Source: Flavobacteriales bacterium UBA6051
GTDB taxonomy: Bacteria > Bacteroidota > Bacteroidia > Flavobacteriales_D > Crocinitomicaceae
Reading direction: 5' to 3'
Length of the DNA: 64,000 nt
Assembly: GCA_002427735.1 (NCBI GenBank)
Contig: DIYP01000011.1
Location: 89,446 to 153,445 of the forward strand
The notes under the pieces were generated by a model. It was not told the DNA's origin. It made no database searches and was given only the letters and a program-made list of their open reading frames with translations. This document shows positions 1 to 8,830 of the stretch, piece after piece (position 1 is the first letter of the stretch; the number at the start of each line of letters is the position of its first letter). A program made the position numbers and the translations under genes.

Positions 1-2181
1 GTGAGGTTGCCAGATTTGATTGAACTCATCATCGTCTGGGGTAAATGTGTTCGGTGCAAAGAAGTTTACATCGTCTATCACATTCATATACAACGTAACC
101 GTATCTGTACAACCTAATTCCGTTGTAACAATTAAGGTAATCGGATATTCGCCAGCGACCCCATCAGGAAAGTCAAAGTACGGATTAGGCACAGTACTAG
201 AGGTTGGAAGTGATCCAGGGCTGAAATACTGCCAGTCAATTACATCTGAAGAAGACTTATCTTGAAGCTGAATACCCAGGGTCTCAAAAATCGTTGTTGG
301 ATTTTGAGAGAAACCAAAATCGGCAGTAGGATTCGGAAGTACATTGATGATGTTAAACATCGTGTCCGTGTAGACACATCCATAAATCGATGTGACTGTC
401 ATAATAACATCATACGTTCCGACTTGATCATAGTACCACATGGTTGAGTCATCTTCCAACTCGAGCGCAACGTGCGTAGGATTGTTGTTAAACTCCCAGA
501 AAGTAGTTGCGATTTCTCCAGCATTTGTTGAAGTATGATAGAATTCAAAGAAGTCAGGAACACATTTTTCTACTTGATCTGGAACTGCACTTGGTTCAAT
601 TGGGGTAGGGAAGTAAATCAATGTACACGCTGTATCTTCTGGTGAACCACATTGCTCTGATAGAATTACACAATATTCAGTATTTGTGAAATCAGGATTT
701 ACAGTAATGATAGCACCGGTGTCGATTTGAGTTCCGTTCTCATACCATGTCCACATGTAAGTAGATGAACCTCCTTGTCCTTGTGCTTCTAATTGAATCT
801 CGTGCTCTGGACAAATCTGCGTATTTGGCGTTATAAAAGTGATATCCAATGGAGGTGGCTCATTAAGCACACCTGGAACGTCAATTGTACAACCATTTGC
901 GTCAGTTATCGTACAAATTGATTGTCCAACACTCAGGTCCCAAGCCGATGTCGAATCAGATGAAGAGTTATCCCAAGAGTAAGAATATGGACCTGTTCCC
1001 TGAATGACATTTACCATGAGCATTCCGTCGCTTCCACTATTACAAGTTACATCCGATTGACCTGATATATTTCCAATCATTCCAGGTATTTCGGTGACGT
1101 TCACATTCACTATTCCCACACAGCCGATATCAGAAGTAATTGTACAAGTATAGGGGCCTGCCGAAAGTCCGGTAGCGGTTTGGGTCGTTTGAGCTCCTGG
1201 GTCGTCCCACTGATAAGTCAGGTTACCAATGACCGGAACCATTTCAGCAAAGGCTGTTCCATCGCTTCCGCCTGGGCAGGAAACAACAGTTGTAGAGCCT
1301 TGAAAAGCTGCAGGAGTATCACCAATAACAACGTTGTCCGAAGTTACACACCCAAAGCCATCGGTCATAAATACCGTATAAACTCCTGCTGCTAAACCAG
1401 TGGCGGTAGCGGTATTTGCCGGCACTGCAGGCCAGTCGTAAGTGTACGGACCGGTACCTCCAGGGTCGGGTATGGCGGTGGCTTCTCCAATACTGCTAGA
1501 ACATATATCATCAGTTCCAACCGTGGAGACGGGGGTCCCATTAAGGACAACAATTGTGATATCCTCAGACTCATTCGCACACGCTGCTTCTGCCGTAACC
1601 GTATAAGTTGTCGTTGTTAATGGTGTTGCAATAGGGTTTGGAATATTGTTATTGTTAAGTCCAGCACCAACCCATGTATAGTTAATACTTGGTGCTCCAA
1701 CAGCATTGGCGTTTAACTGGATATTCTCTCCAAGACAAATCGTGTCCTGAAGAGGAGTTGCAGTTAGCGTAATTCCACCTGCTCCAGGAATGGTAAAGGA
1801 TGGCAGTTGTACTGCTGTTCCAACGCCACATACATTCATCCAAGCTTGAATGTCATATGTTCCCGGTGAGTAACTCGAGATATCAATAACAATTGTCGGG
1901 AAAACAACGGCATTGTATGGAGCTGGAAAGCTGGAGGCATCTGCTGTCGTCGTTGAATGTGTAAATACATTGGTAAAAGGTGTATTTGCACATGCAATTT
2001 CAATCATCATAGTGTACTGACATGCCCATCCAGGACTTCCTACCAGGTCCATAACCAAGTCTGTCCCAACAACATTCATCGAAGTAACTGTAATTCCTCC
2101 ACAAGGAGTACACGCTTCGGTTGGTTTAACAAAACCAACACTCAAAGTAATGGCTAGTGCTAATAAACGTAGTGTCTTCAT
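1..2181 (-). CDS. Gliding motility-associated (T9SS type B) SprB-repeat secreted protein, 3' end cut by window edge
   Basis: An open frame runs without stop from an ATG at 2181 to the window edge (727 codons). Residues 1-22 look like a signal peptide (MKTLRLLALAITLSVGF). A cysteine-containing N-terminal domain follows, then an Ig-like segment, SprB-type repeats with the pattern SCPGGSDGTAF...GPYTCTITSDIGCVG, and PKD-like segments (STNAGEIATTFWEF, ADFGFSQNPTTIFET). The last visible residues, FFAPNTFTPDDDEFNQIWQP, begin a gliding motility-associated C-terminal domain, so roughly 80 residues are missing. By family knowledge such proteins are exported and attached by the T9SS; the exact role is unknown. 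It is a close paralogue of the gene at 4416-7088 from the middle to the C-terminus but has a different N-terminus. It lies 59 nt downstream of the S74 gene and may share its transcript. Confidence 0.85.
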   Translation of the reverse strand, partial: MKTLRLLALAITLSVGFVKPTEACTPCGGITVTSMNVVGTDLVMDLVGSPGWACQYTMMIEIACANTPFTNVFTHSTTTADASSFPAPYNAVVFPTIVIDISSYSPGTYDIQAWMNVCGVGTAVQLPSFTIPGAGGITLTATPLQDTICLGENIQLNANAVGAPSINYTWVGAGLNNNNIPNPIATPLTTTTYTVTAEAACANESEDITIVVLNGTPVSTVGTDDICSSSIGEATAIPDPGGTGPYTYDWPAVPANTATATGLAAGVYTVFMTDGFGCVTSDNVVIGDTPAAFQGSTTVVSCPGGSDGTAFAEMVPVIGNLTYQWDDPGAQTTQTATGLSAGPYTCTITSDIGCVGIVNVNVTEIPGMIGNISGQSDVTCNSGSDGMLMVNVIQGTGPYSYSWDNSSSDSTSAWDLSVGQSICTITDANGCTIDVPGVLNEPPPLDITFITPNTQICPEHEIQLEAQGQGGSSTYMWTWYENGTQIDTGAIITVNPDFTNTEYCVILSEQCGSPEDTACTLIYFPTPIEPSAVPDQVEKCVPDFFEFYHTSTNAGEIATTFWEFNNNPTHVALELEDDSTMWYYDQVGTYDVIMTVTSIYGCVYTDTMFNIINVLPNPTADFGFSQNPTTIFETLGIQLQDKSSSDVIDWQYFSPGSLPTSSTVPNPYFDFPDGVAGEYPITLIVTTELGCTDTVTLYMNVIDDVNFFAPNTFTPDDDEFNQIWQPH

Positions 2182-2240
2182 ATTGTAAGTTGTGTCTATG
2201 GGGTAGACGTGAAGTAGACTCTTGAGGTTGTGCGCAGGAA

Positions 2241-3785
2241 CTATTTTTTTTGTCCTTGCAATAGCATTTCAACTTTTTCTTCCAATTGCTCGATTCGGTT
2301 ATTCAATGAATCGATTTCTTCTGACTGCTCCTGAACAGCCTTTATCAGCGGGATTACGAATTCAGAATAGCGAATCGAATAGTAACTTTCGTCGTTCTGA
2401 GGACGAACAATTCCGCTAAAATTTGTTCCCAGTTTTTGCAAGACATTTTCAACATCCTGAGCGATTAACCCTGAATAACGAATGCCTTTTTGACCTTCCG
2501 TTTTGTATTCGTAATTGACAGTTTTCAGTGAATTGATGAAATTTAAGCCTAGCTCATTTTCTTGAATATCTGTTTTCAGTCTTCCATCTGATAAAGTGCT
2601 CCAACCAACTTGCCCGCCTATGGAGACAACCGAAGAATTTCCAACAACAACAGTGTTATTCGCACTGACCAAAGCTCCGTAACCCAAAGCCATGGAATTC
2701 TGCAGATTACCAGTAGACATTTCTGCTTCAAAGCCAAGAAGGGTATTGTAGTTACCTGCACCCGCGTTTTGTGCAGTGAAGTTACCGACATATGTGTTAA
2801 AGCTACCGGTAGTATTGAAGTAACCTGCATGCGCTCCCAGAAAAGTGTTTTCCGATCCTGTGGTATTCAATGTTCCAGTTGTAACGCCCAAAAATGAATT
2901 ATGCTCTCCTTCCGTATTAAACTGACCTGCATAAGCACCAATGAACGTATTTTCGTTTCCAATTGTATTGGCAAATCCAGCGCGATTTCCGACGAAGGTA
3001 CTTTGATTTCCAGTAGTGTTCACATACCCCGTTTCTGTCCCTAAGAATGTATTTTGAGATCCTACTACATTTTGTTCACCGGCATCGTCTCCAAGAAAAG
3101 TATTGCTGCTCGAAGCCAAGTTGTTGATACCCGTGTTTTCACCTATATAAATGTTATTTCCTTCCGTTCGAAGAATACGTCTGTTACCAATCATATAGGC
3201 ACTATCCAGAGGGATATTAATGTTTCCATTAACATCCAGACGTTGTAGCGGAGAGCTTGTTCCAATTCCTACAAACATACCGGCATTATAAATGTTGTTG
3301 TTGTCAACTACCCAATTAGATCCGTCCCAGAAAGACGTATTTCCAATAGCTGTTCCGGCTGGAAGAACAGAAGAATTAGAAGAATTGGCAAAAAGTGCAT
3401 ATGGAACACTGAGTAATTCTGTCACTCCAAAAGGTTGATAATTTGTTCCGCCAGTTAAGTCAGCTTCTATTTGAATGAACTTGGCACCATTGGACCAGTC
3501 TACAGATTGAATGTCAGAAATTACAGGAGTTCCACCGCCTACGCTCAAAGTAAAAAGTCCAAATTCATTCGTCCATACGAAATGAGTTTCCTGAAAAACG
3601 ATTGATCCGGTAACAGATAGATTTCGGATAGAAATCCTTAATCCCAGTTGAGCATTTTCCAGAGGATTTCCCGTTGCGTTGCGCGCAACTGATTGATACT
3701 TAAATGCATTTGGTGCCTGTGTCCAACCGATTATTGGTAATAATATGAGAAAAACAAATACTAGTCGTTTCATAATAAGATTCAT
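2241..3785 (-). CDS. Secreted protein with head-type TFLG repeats and C-terminal peptidase S74 self-processing chaperone domain
   Basis: 514 residues with signal peptide (MKRLVFVFLILLPIIGWTQ; the alternative ATG at 3773 begins exactly there). Residues about 20-135 form a domain shared with the protein at 21142-22770 (QAPNAFKYQSVARN ... ELLSVPYALF). Residues about 215-345 carry short beta repeats of the kind NTFLGxxAGxxNTTG. From residue 397 there is a peptidase S74 / intramolecular chaperone domain (LSDGRLKTDIQENELG) with the Ser399-Lys404 pair at the spacing known for this self-cleaving family, then a coiled coil at about 486-512. In phage tail spikes this domain trimerises the fibre and cuts itself off; a similar surface-fibre role is inferred. 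The start overlaps the stop of the upstream gene (TAATG), so the two are probably translationally coupled. No T9SS domain is visible in this protein; its partner has one. Confidence 0.85.
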   Translation of the reverse strand: MNLIMKRLVFVFLILLPIIGWTQAPNAFKYQSVARNATGNPLENAQLGLRISIRNLSVTGSIVFQETHFVWTNEFGLFTLSVGGGTPVISDIQSVDWSNGAKFIQIEADLTGGTNYQPFGVTELLSVPYALFANSSNSSVLPAGTAIGNTSFWDGSNWVVDNNNIYNAGMFVGIGTSSPLQRLDVNGNINIPLDSAYMIGNRRILRTEGNNIYIGENTGINNLASSSNTFLGDDAGEQNVVGSQNTFLGTETGYVNTTGNQSTFVGNRAGFANTIGNENTFIGAYAGQFNTEGEHNSFLGVTTGTLNTTGSENTFLGAHAGYFNTTGSFNTYVGNFTAQNAGAGNYNTLLGFEAEMSTGNLQNSMALGYGALVSANNTVVVGNSSVVSIGGQVGWSTLSDGRLKTDIQENELGLNFINSLKTVNYEYKTEGQKGIRYSGLIAQDVENVLQKLGTNFSGIVRPQNDESYYSIRYSEFVIPLIKAVQEQSEEIDSLNNRIEQLEEKVEMLLQGQKK

Positions 3786-4270
3786 TAGTGCGTTTTTACA
3801 ATGGGCCTCACAATGCGCTGATCAGTATCAGGAATAGTGAGTTCTAACAAATAATATCCTGCGCCCAATTCGGATAAGTCTAATGTATATTCTTTGGTTC
3901 CAGCTGAAAAAGTAAGCCGTTGTGATTCAATAACTTTTGATTGATAATCTAAAACACGCAGCTCGTATTCATTGGAGGTTTTTGAAAACAACAGGTTTAA
4001 TTCCGTATGAAATGGGTTAGGGAATAAAGTGAATTCCAACGAAGGTCCAAGATCGCTAAGGTCCAACAAAGCTTCATAGTTTTGCTGGAAGCCTTGAGTA
4101 AGAAATCCGGATGGTTCCGAGAATGTCTCAGTTACAATTTCCCCTAAGGTCCAAGACAAACTTCCTTGTGCCGTATTCTGATAGTCGCCATCTGATGCAA
4201 TAACTTCTTGTGCCCGTAGAGACAGGGTTGCCAGGCAGAGATAACAAGAAGTAATAACAAGGCGTAACAT
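3785..4270 (-). CDS. Small secreted protein with T9SS type A sorting domain
   Basis: 161 residues. Signal peptide of about 20 residues ending LRAQ. A short middle segment (GSLSWTLGEIVTETFSEPSG, then FLTQGFQQNYE) matches in layout the equivalent gene at 22773-23237 (GSVSYSIGQIDYISASGTDG, then INQGVQQPYE). The last 80 residues are a T9SS type A domain: LFPNPFHTELNLLF, then a beta-sandwich pattern ending GYYLLELTIPD...IVRPIVK. Apart from the sorting domain there is little room for an enzyme, so the protein is probably a surface component or an adaptor for the neighbour that follows in a one-base overlap. Gene order and spacing are the same in the second cassette. Function is unknown. Confidence 0.85.
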   Translation of the reverse strand: MLRLVITSCYLCLATLSLRAQEVIASDGDYQNTAQGSLSWTLGEIVTETFSEPSGFLTQGFQQNYEALLDLSDLGPSLEFTLFPNPFHTELNLLFSKTSNEYELRVLDYQSKVIESQRLTFSAGTKEYTLDLSELGAGYYLLELTIPDTDQRIVRPIVKTH

Positions 4271-4369
4271 AGGCCGATTCAGTGTTTAACCAAATTACAA
4301 CAAAATTGTTGTTTTCCTTTATTGATCACGCATAAATCTAAGTGATCGTTGGGAAAATGTTTTTTAATA

Positions 4370-4395
4370 AAAAGGGGAGCCGAAGCTCCCCTTTT
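4370..4395 (-). terminator. Rho-independent terminator after the 4416-7088 gene
   Basis: Perfect 11-bp stem (AAAAGGGGAGC / GCTCCCCTTTT) with a four-base loop, followed on the minus strand by TTTTTATT. It sits 20 nt past the stop codon of the minus-strand gene and separates it from the cassette below. Confidence 0.85.
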
Positions 4396-4415
4396 AAACG
4401 GATGAATTATAACAA

Positions 4416-7088
4416 TCACTTCAATATTGATACAGAACCTGAGAATACGGAACGATCATCAGTATATGGGCTCTTAACCGTAGCTTTCCATTGGTAAACT
4501 CCGGCTTGAACAAGTTTCCCATTGTGTGTACCGTCCCAAGCCACGTTTGGATCACGTGATTCCCAGATTACTTGTCCCCATCTGTTGAAAATGATGATTT
4601 CATAATCATAAATATCAATTCCCTCAATCATTGGCTTCCAGCTTTGGTTGTGTTCGTCACCATCTGGTGTGAACGCATTCGGAGCAAAGAAGAGGATATC
4701 CTCGATAACGTTAAAGTACAATGTTGTCGTATCAACGCAGCCACGCTCCGTTGTAACTACCAAAGTTACAGGGTAGTCCATAACCACGCCTTCTGGGAAT
4801 TCAAAAATAGGATTCGTCGAAGTACTCTGCATTGGCTGTGATCCTGGGCTGAACCATTGCCAATCAACAACATCACTGGATGATTTATCTTGCATAAATA
4901 CTGTCGTCTCAAAAATTGTCGCTGGGTTAGCAGAGAAGTTGAAGTCTGCCGTTGGAGAAGGAAGCACTTCAATGAGGTCGAACAGTGTATCTGTGTATAC
5001 ACATCCATATATAGAAGTAACTGTCATGGTGATATCATGGAAACCAATAGCTTCATAATAGTGTGATACTGAATCTGCACCTTGTTCTAATTCAACGTTC
5101 AAAACATGATCACCGAACTCCCAGAAAGTTGTCGCAATCTCACCAGCATTCGAAGACGTATTAAAGAATTCAAATGTATTTGGAACACATAACTCTTTTT
5201 CCGCTGGCTCCGCGCTTGGAACAATTGGTGTTGGGAAATAGATTAATACACACTCTTGATCTGTCGGTGAACCACATGCTTCTGATAGTTCAACACAATA
5301 CTGAGTGTTTGTAACATCTGGGTCAACTGTAATGTCCGCTCCAGTACCGATTTGTGTTCCATTTTCAAACCATGTAAATGTGTACGCCGATGATCCTCCT
5401 GAACCAGTGGCAGACAATAAAATATCATCCTCAGGACAAATTTGGGTATCTGGTGTAATAGAGGTAATGTCAAGCGCAGCAGGCTCTGCCAAAACTCCTG
5501 AAACTGTTATTACACAACCATTAGCGTCTGTTACAGTAACCGTATGAGGTCCAACTGCAAGATCGTTAGCAATATTCGTTGTCGATGTCGAATTATCCCA
5601 AATGTAAGTGTAGGGAGCAGTGCCTTGTGTTACAGTAACTTCAATTACACCGTCACTTCCGCTATTACATGTAACATCTGACTGATTAGAGATGTTTCCA
5701 ATCATTCCAGGGATTTCAGTTACGTCAAGCACAACCGTTCCAACACATCCAATATCAGATGTAATCGTACAAGTATACTGTCCAGCAGTCAAACCAGTCG
5801 CCGTTTGCGTAGTTTGCATTGCTGGGTCATCCCATTGATAAGTAATATTTCCAAGAACAGGCACCATTTCTGCAAACGCAGTTCCATCGTTACCTCCAGG
5901 ACAGGAAACAACAGTTATAGATCCTTGGAACGCCGCAGGAGTATCCCCGATAGTCACGTTGTCAGTAGCAGTACAACCGATCGCATCTGTTACCTGAACT
6001 TGATATGTTCCCGCGAGAACGCCTGTCGTCGTTTGATTTGCGCTTCCAAGTGCTGGCCAGCTGTATGTGTAAGGTGCTACGCCACCTCCGGCAGTAGCGG
6101 TTACCTCTCCTGATCCAGAAGTACAAAGGTCGTCAGTCCCTGATGCAGTAACCGCAGGATTACTTACTGTAATCCAGCTAGTGTCTGAAATATTCACTCC
6201 GTTTCCACAGTTGTCTGCAGATCTAAGGAAGTAACCAATAGAATCAGAAGGTAAAGTAGGGTTAGGAGTAACAGTAAGAGATCCGGCATTGTAGGGATAA
6301 GCATTACCTTCTGTATCGAACCATTGAATATTTGCTTGAGGAATGAATTCATAACCTTCATTCGCAACATTCCATTGTGTGTTGTTTCTACCAGGTACGG
6401 TCAATGCATCTGTCCCCCCAGGTGAGTGAACACCATGAACAGCGTTTCCTGAATTCCATGTAGCACAAACTGTTTTATTTACAATATGCGTCTCTATATA
6501 ATTTGTCGTTTCAAATATTTTAATCTGACTACTGTAAAGTTGACCTGTACAGCTAAACATAGGAACATTGTCCCAAGTAACTACAAATCTTCGGTTAGGA
6601 GCTGTACCATAAGTAGCATACGTAATTGTTCCACCAACTCCCGGATTAATATCCTGCCATGGACACATAATGGAATTAAAGGTCGTGTTAGCAGTTGGGT
6701 CAGGAACCGCGCTTGTTACCCATGAAGAATAACCATTCGCATTTGCAATATCAAAAGAAACCAGATTGTTAGAGCTAATTACTAATTGATTATACGTGTT
6801 ACCGTAGAAGCAGAAATCAAAACCAATATTGACCACTCCGCTGAACGAATCATCCGTTAAGTTAACCGTATTTGGAGTTGCAAAAGGATCTGGATTATAT
6901 GGGATTTGAGCCATCGTATAAGGTGCTCCAGTATTTCCCGCTCCAAGGTTACCACAATCATTTATTGTTATTTGATCTCCCAAACAAATTGTTGCATCAT
7001 CCCCTAAGCAAATAGCTTGTTGGGCGTAAACGTTTGATAACCAAAACGTTGTGTAAATTATTAATGAAAATAAAGTTCTCTTAAACAT
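4416..7088 (-). CDS. Gliding motility-associated (T9SS type B) SprB/PKD-repeat secreted protein
   Basis: 890 residues from ATG 7088; an upstream TTG at 7100 is possible but less likely because the ATG directly begins the signal peptide (MFKRTLFSLIIYTTFWLSNVYAQ). After a short Cys-rich segment comes a 200-residue N-terminal domain with the look of a nidogen/MAM-like beta sandwich (GFDFCFYGNTYNQLVISSNN ... FVVTWDNVPMF). Then come SprB-type repeats (TSGSGEVTATAGGG, VSCPGGNDGTAF, VTCNSGSDGVIEV), an Ig-like segment, two PKD-like domains (ATTFWEFGDHVL; ADFNFSANPATIFET) and the full type B sorting domain FFAPNAFTPDGDEHNQ...GSVSILK. Family knowledge: SprB-like filaments serve as adhesins moved by the gliding machinery. 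It is a tandem paralogue of the gene at 1-2181. Confidence 0.88.
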   Translation of the reverse strand: MFKRTLFSLIIYTTFWLSNVYAQQAICLGDDATICLGDQITINDCGNLGAGNTGAPYTMAQIPYNPDPFATPNTVNLTDDSFSGVVNIGFDFCFYGNTYNQLVISSNNLVSFDIANANGYSSWVTSAVPDPTANTTFNSIMCPWQDINPGVGGTITYATYGTAPNRRFVVTWDNVPMFSCTGQLYSSQIKIFETTNYIETHIVNKTVCATWNSGNAVHGVHSPGGTDALTVPGRNNTQWNVANEGYEFIPQANIQWFDTEGNAYPYNAGSLTVTPNPTLPSDSIGYFLRSADNCGNGVNISDTSWITVSNPAVTASGTDDLCTSGSGEVTATAGGGVAPYTYSWPALGSANQTTTGVLAGTYQVQVTDAIGCTATDNVTIGDTPAAFQGSITVVSCPGGNDGTAFAEMVPVLGNITYQWDDPAMQTTQTATGLTAGQYTCTITSDIGCVGTVVLDVTEIPGMIGNISNQSDVTCNSGSDGVIEVTVTQGTAPYTYIWDNSTSTTNIANDLAVGPHTVTVTDANGCVITVSGVLAEPAALDITSITPDTQICPEDDILLSATGSGGSSAYTFTWFENGTQIGTGADITVDPDVTNTQYCVELSEACGSPTDQECVLIYFPTPIVPSAEPAEKELCVPNTFEFFNTSSNAGEIATTFWEFGDHVLNVELEQGADSVSHYYEAIGFHDITMTVTSIYGCVYTDTLFDLIEVLPSPTADFNFSANPATIFETTVFMQDKSSSDVVDWQWFSPGSQPMQSTSTNPIFEFPEGVVMDYPVTLVVTTERGCVDTTTLYFNVIEDILFFAPNAFTPDGDEHNQSWKPMIEGIDIYDYEIIIFNRWGQVIWESRDPNVAWDGTHNGKLVQAGVYQWKATVKSPYTDDRSVFSGSVSILK

Positions 7089-7290
7089 ACCTAGATTCAA
7101 ATTTCTTAAGCATTAGACGCGGATCCTCCTGATAAGTTGCCCCAATTATACACTTTAATTAATTTATTTAGACCAATCTTGGATTCCTTTCATGTAGCGG
7201 ATTTCCGTATAAGCTCGTTTCGAGGAGTTTACGAATCGAAATAATTATCAACATAGCTTTGCAATTTATAGTGTGGATTCAAAAAATATT

Positions 7291-7298
7291 TACATTTG
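7291..7298 (+). promoter_or_regulatory. -7 box (TAcATTTG) of glutamate dehydrogenase
   Basis: Exact match to the Bacteroidota -7 consensus TAnnTTTG, 24 nt before ATG 7323. It overlaps the alternative TTG start at 7296, which argues against that start. No clear TTG is seen at the -33 position. Confidence 0.55.
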
Positions 7299-7322
7299 TT
7301 GACTCAAATAAAACAACAGATA

Positions 7323-8678
7323 ATGTCAAATAAATATCAAGCAGAGATCGACGCGTTTATGGACAAAGTGAAGTCTGTTCACGGTCATGAATCTGAGTTC
7401 CTTCAGGCTGTTCATGAAGTAGCTGAAGCAGTAATTCCTGTGATTGAAGAAACGCCGAGGTACAAAAAAGCGAAGATTTTAGATCGAATGGTTGAACCAG
7501 AGCGCGTAATCATGTTTAAAGTTCCATGGTTGGATGATAACGGTGATGTGCAGGTGAACCGTGGTTACCGAGTTGAGTTTAATTCAGCTATCGGGCCTTA
7601 CAAAGGAGGTCTTCGTTTTCACCCTTCTGTAAACTTATCGATTCTTAAGTTTTTGGGGTTTGAGCAAATTTTCAAGAATTCACTTACGACTCTTCCAATG
7701 GGTGGGGGTAAAGGTGGTTCTGATTTTAACCCGAAAGGAAAATCAGACAACGAAGTGATGAAGTTCTGTCAGTCGTTCATGCTTGAGCTTTCGAAGCACA
7801 TTGGACCTAATACAGATGTTCCTGCTGGTGATATTGGTGTAGGTGGTCGTGAGATTGGTTACATGTTTGGACAGTACAAACGAATTCGTAATGAATTTAC
7901 TGGTGTATTGACTGGTAAAGGATTGAATTGGGGAGGATCATTAATTCGCCCTGAAGCGACAGGATACGGTACGGTATATTTCGCTAAAGAAATGTTGAAC
8001 ACGAAGGGAGATAGCTTCCAAGGTAAAACTGTTTCAATCTCTGGTTCTGGAAATGTTGCACAGTTTGCTTGTGAGAAAGTGACTGAATTAGGCGGAAAGG
8101 TTGTAACACTTTCAGATTCTTCAGGACACATTTATGATGCAGACGGAATTGATGCTGAGAAATTGGCATTTGTGATGGAGTTGAAGAATGTGAAACGTGG
8201 TCGTATTTCTGAGTATGTTGATAAGTACCCGTCTGCTACCTTCACTGCTGGAGAGCGTCCTTGGGGCGTTAAAGCTGATGTTGCTTTACCATGTGCAACT
8301 CAAAATGAGTTGAACGGAGAGGAAGCAGCGCAGTTAGTTTCCAATGGAGTTCAGGCCGTGGCGGAAGGCGCAAATATGCCTTGTACGCCTGAAGCGATCG
8401 AAGCATTGCAGTCCGCAGGGGTATTGTTCTCTCCTGGTAAGGCATCTAATGCAGGTGGAGTTGCAACTTCAGGATTGGAAATGTCACAAAACTCATTACG
8501 CTACAATTGGACGCGTGAAGAGGTAGATACTAAATTGCACGGAATCATGGTTTCTATCCATGAAGCATGCGTTAAGTATGGAAAAAATGATGATGGCACA
8601 ATTGACTACGTAAAAGGAGCGAACATTGCCGGATTTGTGAAAGTTGCCGATGCAATGATTGATCAGGGATTGGTTTAA
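7323..8678 (+). CDS. gdhA: NADP-type glutamate dehydrogenase
   Basis: 451 residues, matching the usual length of the hexameric bacterial enzyme. It interconverts glutamate and 2-oxoglutarate plus ammonia in the cytoplasm and is a main route of ammonia assimilation. Visible: substrate-binding GPYKGGLRFHPSV (about 91-103), the catalytic lysine in LPMGGGKGG (Lys130), the conserved aspartate in VPAGDIGVG (Asp170), and the Rossmann nucleotide motif SGSGNVAQFA (about 240). The ATG at 7323 is preferred to a TTG nine codons upstream, because the TTG lies inside a -7 promoter box and the ATG-initiated protein begins like its relatives (MSNKYQAEIDAF). It stands alone between its own promoter and terminator. 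NADP rather than NAD preference is inferred from the subfamily. Confidence 0.95.
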   Translation: MSNKYQAEIDAFMDKVKSVHGHESEFLQAVHEVAEAVIPVIEETPRYKKAKILDRMVEPERVIMFKVPWLDDNGDVQVNRGYRVEFNSAIGPYKGGLRFHPSVNLSILKFLGFEQIFKNSLTTLPMGGGKGGSDFNPKGKSDNEVMKFCQSFMLELSKHIGPNTDVPAGDIGVGGREIGYMFGQYKRIRNEFTGVLTGKGLNWGGSLIRPEATGYGTVYFAKEMLNTKGDSFQGKTVSISGSGNVAQFACEKVTELGGKVVTLSDSSGHIYDADGIDAEKLAFVMELKNVKRGRISEYVDKYPSATFTAGERPWGVKADVALPCATQNELNGEEAAQLVSNGVQAVAEGANMPCTPEAIEALQSAGVLFSPGKASNAGGVATSGLEMSQNSLRYNWTREEVDTKLHGIMVSIHEACVKYGKNDDGTIDYVKGANIAGFVKVADAMIDQGLV

Positions 8679-8695
8679 TTCCATGATATAGAAAT

Positions 8696-8730
8696 AAAAA
8701 AGCCTCTGTGAAATTACAGGGGCTTTTTTT
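8696..8730 (+). terminator. Rho-independent terminator after gdhA
   Basis: Stem AGCCTCTGT / ACAGGGGCT (one wobble pair), extended by flanking A and T runs, with a seven-base T tract; 18 nt past the gdhA stop. Confidence 0.85.
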
Positions 8731-8802
8731 GTGCTTGTATTCTTGATGATTTTTGCCGTTGAATTAAAACCGTAAAATTTCACAATGAATACCTCAAATT
8801 GT

Positions 8803-8810
8803 TAGATTTG
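8803..8810 (+). promoter_or_regulatory. -7 box (TAgaTTTG) of the E1 gene
   Basis: Exact TAnnTTTG, 20 nt before the ATG at 8831, which would give a leader of about 15 nt. Confidence 0.5.
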
Positions 8811-8830
8811 TTTTAACTATAATAGAAGCT

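Noticed and set aside
7296..7322. TTG start nine codons upstream of gdhA
   Set aside because: It overlaps an exact -7 promoter box and adds residues not expected in the family.
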